Source: Deltaproteobacteria bacterium (GTDB taxonomy: Bacteria > Desulfobacterota > Desulfobacteria > C00003060). Taken from it: a DNA stretch of 14,733 nt. Within the stretch, counting starts at the first letter, position 1, and every line of letters starts with the position of its first letter. The DNA is taken from assembly GCA_030667105.1 (NCBI GenBank), contig DAOUWN010000014.1, forward strand, positions 1 through 14,733. Reading direction: 5' to 3'. The translations under genes and the position numbers were made by a program. A model generated the notes under the pieces. That model searched no databases. It saw only the letters and a program-made list of their open reading frames with translations, and was not told the origin of the DNA. Of this stretch, positions 6,204 through 14,100 are shown piece by piece.

Positions 6204-8117
6204 ATGGCTAAGAGACCGACCTACGAAGAACTAGAGCAAAGAGTCCGGCAGCTGGAGAAGGAAGCCGTCAGGCGAGACCGAGCGGAGGAGACGATAAGGG
6301 AGAGTCAGGCGCGTTACAAGCAGTTATGGGATGATGCCCCGGTCGCTTATCATACGCTGGATGCCAGAGGGATTATCTTACACGTGAACCAAACCGAAGC
6401 GGACATGCTTGGATACACAAAGGAAGAGATGGTAGGCAAACCGATCTTCGACTTCGTACTGCCAGAGCAACGAAAAGACGCCAAACACAGGTTCCGACTC
6501 AAGCTCGCGGCTGAGCCCATTCCAAAGGACGTTGATAGAATATACGTTAGGAAGGATGGCTCGAAGATGTACGTTTCTGTTAATGATGTGCTGGAATATG
6601 ACAGTGACGGCAAGGTCGTGGGGGTGCGAACAACCATGGTTGACGTCAGTGAACGGAAGAGAGCTGAAGAGGCATTGCGGGAGAGTGAAGAGCGTTTCAG
6701 AGACATCGCATACAGTATGGCCGACTGGGTTTGGGAAGTTGATAAAAACGGGGTATACACGTACTGTTCGAAGAGGGTTGAAAATATACTCAAGTATTCT
6801 CCGGAAGAAATCCTAGGGAAAACCCCTTTCGAGTTCATGCCTCAAGATGAAGCCAAGAGGATACGAGAGATGTTTTCCAAGTTGGTTCAGAACAAAGAGC
6901 CTATCAAAGACTTGGAGAACTGGAATATCAGCAAGGATGGCGAAATGGTCTGCCTGCTTACCAATGGCGTGCCCGTCCTGGATGAAAGCGGAAAGGTTAT
7001 AGGCTACCGCGGCGTGGACAAGGACATCACCGAGCGAAAGTGGGCGGAAGAAGCCCTTCGGCAGAGCGAGAAAAAGTACAGTACCTTGGTGGAGAACTCC
7101 TTGACGGGCATCTACATCGACCAGGACGAGAAGATCGTATTTGCCAACAACAGATTTGCGGAAATCTACGGGTACCCCATAGAGGAGTTGATCGGCATGG
7201 AGACCTGGAGACTGGTCCATCCAGAGGACCGGTCGTTGACAAACCGAACAAGGGCAAGAAGGCTAAAGGGAGAATCTGTACCGTCAGAATACCTGGCCAG
7301 AGGCATGACAAAAGCCGGTGAAACCATATGGATCGCCAGGAGAAACGTCCTTATAGAGTATCAGGGAAAGCCCGCCATATTGGGCAACATCGTAGACATC
7401 AGCCGACAAAAGCACGCCGAGGAAGAACTGCGAAAGACAAACGAAGAACTCAAGAACTTTGTCGATGTGGTCTCCCATGACCTGAAAACCCCCATCATCT
7501 CTATTCAGGGGTTTTCTGCAAGGCTTCGCAAGCACTATCAAGAAAAATTGGGAGAAAAGGGAAGGCAATACATTTCACGGATCGAGACCAGCGCTCGAAG
7601 GATGGAAGCATTGGTGTCTGACCTTCTGGAATTGTCAAGGATTGGTCGGGTCGTATCCGCTTTTTCGGACGTTTCTTGCATGGAGATCGTAGAAAATGTG
7701 ACCGCAGGCCTTCAAGACAGACTGAAGGACAGGGGCATAAAGCTCGCTGTAGCGGAGAGTCTCCCCACAATACACTGTGACGGTGAAAGGATCTATCAGG
7801 TTTTCGAGAACCTCATTGTAAACGCCATCAAGTTCATCGGAGACAGTGAGAATCCTAAGATCGAGATCGGATACGAAGACAAGGGAGCATTCCATCAATT
7901 TCACGTCAGGGATAACGGTATCGGCATTGATCCAAAATGGCACCGGAAAGTATTCGATATCTTCCACCGGTTGAAGGAAATAGAAGATCAGGAAGGAACG
8001 GGTTTGGGGCTTGCCATTGTATACAGGATTGTGAGTAACCACGGTGGAAAGGTCTGGGTAGCGTCTGAAAAAGGTAAAGGGGCGACTTTCTATTTTACCC
8101 TGCCTAAGAAATCCTGA
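6204..8117 (+). CDS. Soluble PAS-PAS-PAS sensor histidine kinase, 637 aa
   Basis: A cytoplasmic hybrid-free sensor kinase: no signal peptide, membrane span or receiver domain. Domains in order: an N-terminal coiled coil (1-35, beginning MAKRPTYEELEQRVRQLEKE); three PAS domains at about 36-150, 162-280 and 290-402, each closed by a PAC-type (D)(V/I)(S/T)ERK or DISRQK end and a short helical linker; a HisKA dimerisation domain (about 413-480) with phospho-acceptor H425 in VSHDLKTP; and a HATPase domain (about 525-635) with N540 in the N box, DNGIGID (570-576) and GTGLGL (598-603). All catalytic motifs are intact. The ligand of the PAS domains cannot be told. The ribosome site is weak (GAAG about 10 bases before the ATG). 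The nearest response regulator gene is at 5371, behind its own terminator, so pairing is a guess. Confidence 0.95.
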   Translation: MAKRPTYEELEQRVRQLEKEAVRRDRAEETIRESQARYKQLWDDAPVAYHTLDARGIILHVNQTEADMLGYTKEEMVGKPIFDFVLPEQRKDAKHRFRLKLAAEPIPKDVDRIYVRKDGSKMYVSVNDVLEYDSDGKVVGVRTTMVDVSERKRAEEALRESEERFRDIAYSMADWVWEVDKNGVYTYCSKRVENILKYSPEEILGKTPFEFMPQDEAKRIREMFSKLVQNKEPIKDLENWNISKDGEMVCLLTNGVPVLDESGKVIGYRGVDKDITERKWAEEALRQSEKKYSTLVENSLTGIYIDQDEKIVFANNRFAEIYGYPIEELIGMETWRLVHPEDRSLTNRTRARRLKGESVPSEYLARGMTKAGETIWIARRNVLIEYQGKPAILGNIVDISRQKHAEEELRKTNEELKNFVDVVSHDLKTPIISIQGFSARLRKHYQEKLGEKGRQYISRIETSARRMEALVSDLLELSRIGRVVSAFSDVSCMEIVENVTAGLQDRLKDRGIKLAVAESLPTIHCDGERIYQVFENLIVNAIKFIGDSENPKIEIGYEDKGAFHQFHVRDNGIGIDPKWHRKVFDIFHRLKEIEDQEGTGLGLAIVYRIVSNHGGKVWVASEKGKGATFYFTLPKKS

Positions 8118-8175
8118 TCACGTCACAATAATATTCCTAAACGTGGCTATTCGTCGGAAAAGTGGAGATATCCTC

Positions 8176-8205
8176 TTGACGTTTCCGAAACTTCTGTTCT
8201 ATGAA
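8176..8205 (+). promoter_or_regulatory. Sigma-70 promoter candidate for the HU fossil
   Basis: TTGACG (8176-8181, five of six), an 18-base spacer and TATGAA (8200-8205, four of six). It lies 53 bases upstream of the truncated HU start codon, a normal promoter-to-gene distance. Confidence 0.4.
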
Positions 8206-8258
8206 CCGGAAGATTTCAAAGGATGCTTCAAGAACCCAAATCAAAGGAGGAAAGCGGA

Positions 8259-8294
8259 ATGACGAAGGCGGAATTGGTTGAAAAAAGAGAATGA
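8259..8294 (+). pseudogene. Truncated start of an HU-family DNA-binding protein gene
   Basis: A strong ribosome site, AAAGGAGG (8243-8250), stands 8 bases before an ATG whose frame reads MTKAELVEKRE and then stops. MTKAELVEK is a typical N-terminus of bacterial HU (histone-like) proteins, which are about 90 residues long. After codon 9 the resemblance ends, and neither of the other two forward frames downstream restores an HU-like sequence before it stops. The promoter candidate at 8176 and the ribosome site are intact. I read this as the 5' remnant of a hup gene whose body was deleted or replaced. The alternative is a chance or functional 11-residue leader peptide. Confidence 0.5.
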
Positions 8295-8399
8295 CCTCTT
8301 CATTGCAGCAAAGGGCCCCTGCTGACAATTTCCACGTTGCGTTATGTGATGCGGGGCGGGTATCATTTTAGCCTTATGAAACAAGCAGGCTCATACAAA

Positions 8400-8434
8400 C
8401 TTCAACGGCGGTTAAAATTTGATTGCCGTTGAAG
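8400..8434. terminator. Bidirectional hairpin between convergent transcripts
   Basis: Perfect 10-base arms CTTCAACGGC (8400-8409) and GCCGTTGAAG (8425-8434) enclose a 15-nt loop. On the minus strand the stem is followed by TTTGT; on the plus strand a T5 run appears nine bases later, inside a second palindrome GCTTTTT-C-AAAAAGC (8440-8454). It sits between the plus-strand HU fossil and the minus-strand small ORF, as expected for a shared terminator, but the U tracts are imperfect. Confidence 0.45.
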
Positions 8435-8559
8435 CGGTCGCTTTTTCAAAAAGCTAAATTGCTACTGATGCGGCAGATCGGGTTTGGCCTATTCGTGCGA
8501 ATGAAGTTACCAGCGAAGAAATGACCTGCACGACTTCCCCGTGAAAACCTCACAGCGAA

Positions 8560-8670
8560 TCATCCAAAGAACCTACCGTATAACGTTATCCCTCCATAGA
8601 TCGCCATGATGACGACGAGCCATGAAAATGTGAGCGCTCCCAATATTACTAGGACCTTCTGAATCTCCAT
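8560..8670 (-). CDS. Predicted small single-span membrane protein, 36 aa
   Basis: A short open frame on the minus strand, ATG at 8670-8668 and TGA at 8562-8560. The product starts MEIQKVLVILGAL, continues as an uninterrupted hydrophobic segment to about residue 31 (with W17 and the turn GG at 26-27) and ends YGRFFG. This is the pattern of a one-helix inner-membrane protein: charged residues only at 2, 5 and 33. An AGGGG ribosome site stands 7 bases before the ATG. I do not recognise the family. It resembles in size and shape the accessory subunits of respiratory or transport complexes, but no such complex is encoded nearby. A 16-base palindrome lies 26 bases upstream of the start codon, and a hairpin at 8400-8434 could end its transcript. 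Its coding nature is inferred from hydrophobicity and the ribosome site alone. Confidence 0.5.
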   Translation of the reverse strand: MEIQKVLVILGALTFSWLVVIMAIYGGITLYGRFFG

Positions 8671-8695
8671 GGTCTAACCCCTAGTGCCTGTCATT

Positions 8696-8711
8696 TGGAA
8701 ATTCATTTCCA
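8696..8711. promoter_or_regulatory. Operator-like palindrome upstream of the small membrane ORF
   Basis: TGGAAAT-TC-ATTTCCA is a perfect inverted repeat with 7-base arms and a 2-base centre. It lies 26 bases upstream of the minus-strand start at 8670, where a repressor or activator could bind. It may be chance. Confidence 0.25.
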
Positions 8712-8775
8712 CCATCTGCGATCACAACCATGGGTATGCTCGGACATGAGACCAAAGAGAAAGGGCGAGGTTGAG

Positions 8776-8859
8776 GGCCGGGACCTCCTGAGGGTAGGTT
8801 GATGTATGAATTAGCTGTTCCCTGCCGATATGGGGTTAATGAAAGGAGAGGCCCCGGCC
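8776..8859. other. GC-rich stem-loop of unknown role
   Basis: GGCCGGGACCTCCT (8776-8789) pairs with the reverse complement in 8844-8859: seven GC pairs, one A-C mismatch at 8783/8852, four more pairs, and one or two pairs beyond a bulged A8847. The loop is about 55 bases. On the minus strand it would lie about 105 bases upstream of the small membrane ORF. It is not followed by a T tract on either strand, so it is not a simple terminator. Confidence 0.4.
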
Positions 8860-8945
8860 GTCCTGATAGAGCCTTATCGCCATTGCAAATGTCTCTGATT
8901 CGGTGCCAAAACTTAGCGGTTGTTGAAATAATTTGTACATTATAA

Positions 8946-9110
8946 GTAAGTACTCAGGTGGATAGGCTGAAGACTGTTAGGAAAAAGCGCATTTTAAAGC
9001 CATGTTTGATGCAAGAATCAGATATTTCCGCCAAAGTACGGCAATCGTGCTTTTCTGACCCCTTCAGCCTTCAGTCTAAACAGCTTCAGCCTGACTACGT
9101 GAGTAGTTAC
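8946..9110. mobile_element. 165-bp MITE-like element with terminal inverted repeats and target-site duplication
   Basis: The left end (8946-8981) and the reverse complement of the right end (9110-9076) align over about 34 bases: GTAA(G/C)TACTCA(G/C)GT, a variable four-base patch, a perfect AGGCTGAAG block (8964-8972 and 9084-9092), then CTGTT. The flanks are CATTATAA (8938-8945) and CATTGTAA (9111-9118), an 8-base direct repeat with one mismatch, as left by a transposition. The roughly 90-base core has no coding character, so the element is non-autonomous. An open frame from GTG 8958 to 9179 runs through the element and its right flank and is probably not a gene. Confidence 0.65.
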
Positions 9111-9189
9111 CATTGTAATCAATTTACCATAGGCACGACAAAATACAAGCCTGAAGTATTCCTGAAGGACTCTGGATAATAAATAGGGA

Positions 9190-10476
9190 TTATTGTAGCG
9201 ACGATAGGTGGGTTCTGAGGTTTGCCTTTTTGTGCTTTATACCAAATTTCTTTCTAATATTGTCTCTGTGAGTCTCAACCGTTTTTCCGGATACATTCAT
9301 AAATTCCGCTATCTCTTTGGTGGTTTTACCGTCCTTGATAAGATTTGCTACCCGAATTTCTGTTGGTGTGAGGCCCAAATACTTCGAGGACAATGTACGC
9401 GAAAACGGTGAAGTGATGTCGTTCAGGTTTGATTCTAGGATACTTATATAGGAGATCTGATTAGCATCCGATGAGGTCTTCTTGAGCTTTTCCAAATAGG
9501 GTAAAACTAGGCCCCTCACATTTTCGAGCACCTTTTCTTCAAGCTCTTCCTTATCCTCCTCCCTTCTTTTCAATAAGACTCGCAAGGCGGTGTTTACTTC
9601 CTCAAGACTGTTTGCCTTAATCCTCAATTCTGCGTCCTTTTCTCTCAGGGCCCTCTCGGCTCGCTTGCGCTCGGTGATCTCAACCCAGTTTGCCAGGTAA
9701 TACTTGAACTCACCTTTACTACTTACCGGTGCGGAAGTTATCTCAACCCAGAATCGCTCCCCATTCTTCTTTTTGAAAAGCTCCTCGAGCCTCTGTGCTC
9801 CCTTGGCCAAAGCTTCTTCCAGGTCGATGCTGGTTTTCCGAAGTGTTTCTTCTGTCCACCAAGGGTATGGAGTTTTTCTGCCAATAATTTCCGCAGAAGA
9901 CAAGCCGGTGATCTTTTCCAGCGCAGGGTTTACGTATCTTAGCGAAGTGTCCGGATTGATGACTATTATAGGATTCGGAGAATTAGTCAGCAAACTCGAG
10001 CTGAATTGTTCAGTCTCCCGCAGCGCCTCCTCCACCAGCTTATGCTCGGTGATGTCACGAACCGTCCCAATCATGCCGATCGGCATAGCCGTGTCGTCCC
10101 GAAGGATAGAATTGTTCATCAGGGCAGGAAAGACAGTGCCGTTGCGTCTGACATGCCAAATTTCCCCGCTGAACCTACCTGTTTCGTTGAGATACCGATT
10201 CGCTTCCTCCACGGATGGCATCTGCTCGGGCGTGTGAAAAATGGAGAGGTTCTTTCCGACAATCTCTTCAGGAGAATATCCGTGCATCTTTGCGAAAGTG
10301 TCGTTCAAATACAGCAAATTACCATTCAAATCAATTACAGCGACACCTTCACTGCTTTGCTCTACAGCACGTGAGATAAGATTAAGCCGCTTCAGCGCTT
10401 CGTTGCCCTCAAGAGTTTCCTTTTCTAGCGCCTTGACTCTTTGTTCCAATTCTTCATAGGTAGGTTTTTTAGCCAT
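9190..10476 (-). CDS. PAS-PAS-LuxR transcriptional regulator, 428 aa
   Basis: A soluble one-component regulator. It begins with a coiled-coil tag MAKKPTYEELEQRVKALEKE (1-20), then PAS 1 (about 34-150, with GYSPEEIVGKN and a closing GTVRDITEHK), PAS 2 (about 155-273, closing NWVEITERKR), a long coiled coil (about 275-335) and a LuxR/GerE helix-turn-helix at 369-425 (LTPTEIRVANLIKDGKTTKEIAEFMNVSGKTVETHRDNIRKKFGI). The PAS domains would sense a small molecule or redox cue and the HTH would bind DNA; no receiver or kinase domain is present. A TTG-started frame extends five codons further, to 10491, but GGAGGG lies within that extension exactly 7 bases before the ATG at 10476, so the ATG is the start. 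The stop is 72 bases from the edge of the MITE target-site repeat. Target genes are unknown. Confidence 0.93.
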   Translation of the reverse strand: MAKKPTYEELEQRVKALEKETLEGNEALKRLNLISRAVEQSSEGVAVIDLNGNLLYLNDTFAKMHGYSPEEIVGKNLSIFHTPEQMPSVEEANRYLNETGRFSGEIWHVRRNGTVFPALMNNSILRDDTAMPIGMIGTVRDITEHKLVEEALRETEQFSSSLLTNSPNPIIVINPDTSLRYVNPALEKITGLSSAEIIGRKTPYPWWTEETLRKTSIDLEEALAKGAQRLEELFKKKNGERFWVEITSAPVSSKGEFKYYLANWVEITERKRAERALREKDAELRIKANSLEEVNTALRVLLKRREEDKEELEEKVLENVRGLVLPYLEKLKKTSSDANQISYISILESNLNDITSPFSRTLSSKYLGLTPTEIRVANLIKDGKTTKEIAEFMNVSGKTVETHRDNIRKKFGIKHKKANLRTHLSSLQ

Positions 10477-10554
10477 CAGAAAACCCTCCAATGGGAAGAG
10501 AATGGGGAGATCCTATACTACTTATGTCAAGCAAAAAATTGCATTTTTAGATCG

Positions 10555-10581
10555 AAAACCTGGCTCTGGGCCAGGTTTTTT
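10555..10581. terminator. Strong hairpin terminator upstream of the PAS-LuxR gene
   Basis: AAAACCTGGC (10555-10564) and GCCAGGTTTT (10570-10579) form a perfect 10-base stem with a 5-nt loop. On the plus strand six T run from 10576 to 10581. On the minus strand only the four T of the arm are present. No plus-strand gene precedes it, so it most likely works in the minus direction to end reads from the tRNA side before the PAS-LuxR gene, or in both directions. Confidence 0.7.
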
Positions 10582-10695
10582 ATTCCCTACTTTGTATATA
10601 TCCTTCAACGCATTAAAAAAACCCCTATTATAAAAAAATGTAGAAAAATGGGATCAAGTCTACTATTGGGCCATGTATTCTCAATTCCCGATCAG

Positions 10696-10881
10696 TTAGA
10701 CAGAGAAAGTCAAGCCCGGCTTTTCCACCTTTACTTCGCCAGTAATAAAGCTGGTGTTGGTATCTTCCAGCCAGATCAGGGCATTTTCATAAGCACGAGC
10801 CCTGGCCCCTTTCTTAATGGCAGAAAAAACGAACTTTTTGTTTTCCTTTGCCAAAAGAAAAAAGGTTTTTTGGTTCCCCAA
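10696..10881 (-). CDS. Doubtful small ORF downstream of tRNA-Thr, up to 61 aa
   Basis: An open frame that starts only with TTG codons, at 10881 or at 10854 (residue 10). Its first residues MGNQKTFFLL overlap the tRNA terminator, so only the later part (AKENKKFVFSAIKKGARARA... to GEVKVEKPGLTFSV) is worth considering. That part has a protein-like composition with mixed charges and a tryptophan, and ordinary codon use, but it matches no family I know. No ATG start and no separate promoter is seen. It could be a real small gene or the tail of a gene broken next to a tRNA, a common insertion site. Confidence 0.3.
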   Translation of the reverse strand: MGNQKTFFLLAKENKKFVFSAIKKGARARAYENALIWLEDTNTSFITGEVKVEKPGLTFSV

Positions 10882-10891
10882 AAAACCCTTT
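10858..10891 (-). terminator. Rho-independent terminator of tRNA-Thr
   Basis: On the minus strand, GGTTTTTTGG and CCAAAAAACC (plus coordinates 10878-10887 and 10864-10873) form a perfect 10-base stem with a 4-nt loop, followed by six T (10863 down to 10858). It begins 14 bases after the CCA end of the tRNA. Confidence 0.8.
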
Positions 10892-10904
10892 CAAGTCAAT
10901 AAAT

Positions 10905-10979
10905 TGGAGCCAGCGATGGGATTCGAACCCGCGACCTGCTGATTACGAATCAGCTGCTCTACCCCTGAGCTACGCTGGC
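10905..10979 (-). tRNA. tRNA-Thr (anticodon CGT)
   Basis: The minus strand gives a complete 75-base cloverleaf with an encoded CCA end. Acceptor stem GCCAGCG/CGCTGGC with discriminator T; D arm GCTC/GAGC; anticodon stem GCTGA/TCAGC around the loop TTCGTAA, giving anticodon CGT, which reads ACG threonine codons; T loop TTCGAAT. The T stem GCGGG/CCCAT has one C-A mismatch and one G-T pair. It is a single gene, not part of a tRNA cluster in this window, with its own promoter candidate and terminator. Confidence 0.95.
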
Positions 10980-10991
10980 TTTGTATCTATC

Positions 10992-11020
10992 TATGTAATC
11001 CATTCACCATGCAAAATCAA
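10992..11020 (-). promoter_or_regulatory. Sigma-70 promoter candidate for tRNA-Thr
   Basis: On the minus strand TTGATT (11020-11015), a 17-base spacer and TACATA (10997-10992). The -10 match is poor, but the position is right: a start near 10985 would be about six bases before the tRNA 5' end. Confidence 0.4.
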
Positions 11021-11048
11021 GAACCATTTCTACGGCACCGCAACCCCC

Positions 11049-11077
11049 TTGAACGCGAACCGGTTCTGTCCTATATA
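11049..11077 (+). promoter_or_regulatory. Sigma-70 promoter candidate for mfd, with a palindrome in the spacer
   Basis: TTGAAC (11049-11054), a 17-base spacer and TATATA (11072-11077), giving a leader of about 45 bases before the mfd ATG. The spacer contains the perfect 10-base palindrome GAACCGGTTC (11057-11066), where a bound repressor would block RNA polymerase. Confidence 0.45.
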
Positions 11078-11128
11078 TGTTGAATCTTTTTCGCAAATAC
11101 AACCCTCGAACGGGCAGCCGGATCTCAC

Positions 11129-14100
11129 ATGAAACTCCTTGGTCATTCCATCGCTGATCTCGTCAACATGATTCGCCACGCACAGGGGCGCGTCAACTGC
11201 ACTGGTCTGTCAGGGGCTGAAGAGGCGTACCTGTTGTGCCGCTTGTATGCTGAGCTCAAGTCCCCCCTTTTTGTCCTTTGTGCAAGAACCAAGGATGCCG
11301 AACGACTGACCAGGGACATCTGTTTTTTTTCCGGAAAAACGAACATTCCGATCATTACATTTCCATCCTACGACATCCTTCCTTTCAAACCTCTTTCCTA
11401 TCATCCCGAAACATCGTGCCGGCGCATAGAAGCCCTCTATCAGATAATGACCGCCTCGCGGCCTCCCATTATCATCACCACTGTTGCCGCTGTCTTGCAA
11501 AAACTAATTCCCAAAGATGCTTTGTCCCGCCTTGCCGAATATTTTCTGCCTGGTGAAGAAACAGACCGAGAGGCCTTTGTTCAGAAATTGATTCAAGATG
11601 GATATCAAGAGACCGTCCTGGTGGAAGAACCCGGGGATTATGCGATTCGTGGAGGCCTGATCGATCTCTTCCCCCCCCTCTACCCTGATCCTATACGCAT
11701 TGAATTCTTTGGCGATACAGTGGAATCTATCAGAACATTCTCTGCACAAGACCAGCTTTCACTCAAGCCCCTGTCCGAGGTGACAATTCTGCCGGCAAGG
11801 GAGACCGTCCTCGAACGCTGCGAAATCGACCATATTGTGGAGCGCATCCGCAGGCAGGGCCAGGTCCTTGAGATTGGCGGCCTGCGCATAGAAGAAATAG
11901 TTCAAAAAGTAAGAAACCAGGAGCAGTTCCCTGGAATCGGCGGTTTGCTACCCCTCATCTATCCCTCTGTCGGCGCCATCTTTGACTATATTCCAACACC
12001 AGCGCTCCCTGTCCTGATCGATCCTGGAGCCATTGAAAAACTCGCCCTTGAAATGGAAGAAACCGTCACCAGGAACTTCCTTTCTGCAACAAGTGACGGT
12101 CACCTCTGTGTGGAACCCGAGGCCCTCTACCTGACCTGGTCTGAAGTCGATGCCACTTTCAATCAACACCCACATCTTGCCTTCAAGATGGTGCCCGTGA
12201 CAGACAGACTTGCCCACACCTGCAATTTCGCTGTCGAAAATAACGCCCTCATCACACAGCAACTCAAGGCCCGAAGTCAACCGGAGGCATTGCTGAGACC
12301 TTTGGTAGACTGGATCAACCGCGCCCATGAAAACGGTTTGGCAACGTATCTATCCTGTCGCACCGTGAAACAATCCAAGCGATTAGAAGGCCTCCTCGTG
12401 CCCTACGGCCTTACTCTTAGTTTTCTCGACACGTTTCCGGAACAGTCTGATCCCGAAAAGGCGCCAACGATCTGTCTTGGCGAGCTCTCTTCCGGATTCA
12501 TCTGGGCCCGGGAAGCCATGGCTGTCATCACGGAAGATGAGATCTTTGGCCCCAAGCATCGGCTCCCCAAAACTGCAAGGAAGGGACCGAAAGCGCTTTG
12601 GGTTGCCTTTGAAGATCTGAAATCAGGTCACCTTGTGGTCCATACAGAGCACGGTGTTGGCCGATACGGTGGTCTTGTCAAGCTTGAGGTGGCAAGCCTT
12701 GCCAACGACTTCCTGTTCATAGAATACAGGGACGGAGACAAACTGTACGTTCCTGTGGACCGGATGAACTGTGTGCAGAAATACGTGGGTGTAGACGGTG
12801 TGGCGCCGCCTTTGGACAAGATGGGTGGCAAGTCGTGGGGGCGAGTAAAGGAGCGGGTCAAGAAATCAATCCGGAAGATGGCCGGAGAACTACTCAAACT
12901 CTATGCCTGGCGTAAAGTTCAGAAAGGACACGCGTTTTCGCCACAGGACCGGTATTTCCGGGATTTTGAGGCCGCATTTGAATACACAGAGACACCGGAT
13001 CAGAACCGGGCTGTCCAAGAAGTCATGGCCGACATGGAATCCCAGGTGCCCATGGACAGACTCATTTGCGGTGATGTTGGTTATGGCAAGACGGAAATTG
13101 CCCTGAGGGCAGCCTTTACGGCGGTTTGGGACAATAAGCAGGTGGCGCTTCTGGTCCCAACCACCGTCCTTGCCGAACAGCATTTTCAAACCTTTAAGAG
13201 GCGCTTTGAACCATACCCGGTTGAGATAGAAACTCTTAGCAGGTTCCGCTCGTTGAGCCAGCAGCGGGCCATTGTTCAAAAACTCAAGGAAGGCAAAGTA
13301 GACATTATCATAGGCACGCATCGTCTCTTGCAAAAGGATATATCCTTTAAAGCGTTGGGTCTTGTCATTATTGACGAAGAGCAGCGCTTTGGCGTCGCAC
13401 ACAAGGAAAAACTCAAGCAGCTCCGCCGTTCAGTGGACGTCCTGGCCCTGACTGCAACGCCCATACCCAGAACACTCCACATGTCTTTAATGGGTATCAG
13501 GGATCTGAGTGTCATTGCAACACCACCGGAGTACCGCTACGCCATCAAAACGTACATCTGTCCCCTCAACGACACTGTTGTCGCAGAGGCCATCCACAGA
13601 GAGCTTCAACGAGGAGGACAAATATTCTTTGTTCACAACAATATACGCACGATCTGGGCAATGGCCCGTCGACTTCAAGCGTTGGCCCCCCAGGTTCGGA
13701 TCGGGGTGGCCCACGGACGCCTTGACAATGAAGAGCTTGAAAAAGTGATGTTGCAATTCCTACATCACGAAATTGATCTATTGGTATGCACAACGATCAT
13801 AGAGTCTGGTCTCGATTTCCCATCAGCTAACACTATATTGATCAACCGGGCTGACAAGTTCGGGCTGGGACAGATTTATCAACTTCGGGGCCGCGTGGGG
13901 CGAAAGGATGAACAGGCCTATGCATACCTGTTCATACCCCATGAAAGCTCGCTTACCCGGGACGCCCAAAAGCGCCTGAAGGTTCTCATGGAACATAGCG
14001 ATCTTGGATCCGGTTTTCAGATCGCTATGAGTGATCTGCAGATACGCGGGGGCGGAACGATGCTTGGGCCCAGCCAGTCCGGGCAGATTGCATCGGTTGG

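Noticed and set aside
8958..9179. 73-residue plus-strand frame starting with GTG
   Set aside because: It begins inside the left inverted repeat of the MITE and runs through the element into its flank; no ribosome site and no protein-like pattern.
10441..10902. 153-residue plus-strand frame
   Set aside because: It starts inside the antisense of the PAS-LuxR gene and crosses two terminator hairpins; composition is driven by A/T runs.
10848..11132. 94-residue plus-strand frame with WDSNPRPADYESAALPLSYAG
   Set aside because: This is the well-known false translation of the antisense of a tRNA gene (here tRNA-Thr); the frame exists only because of the tRNA.
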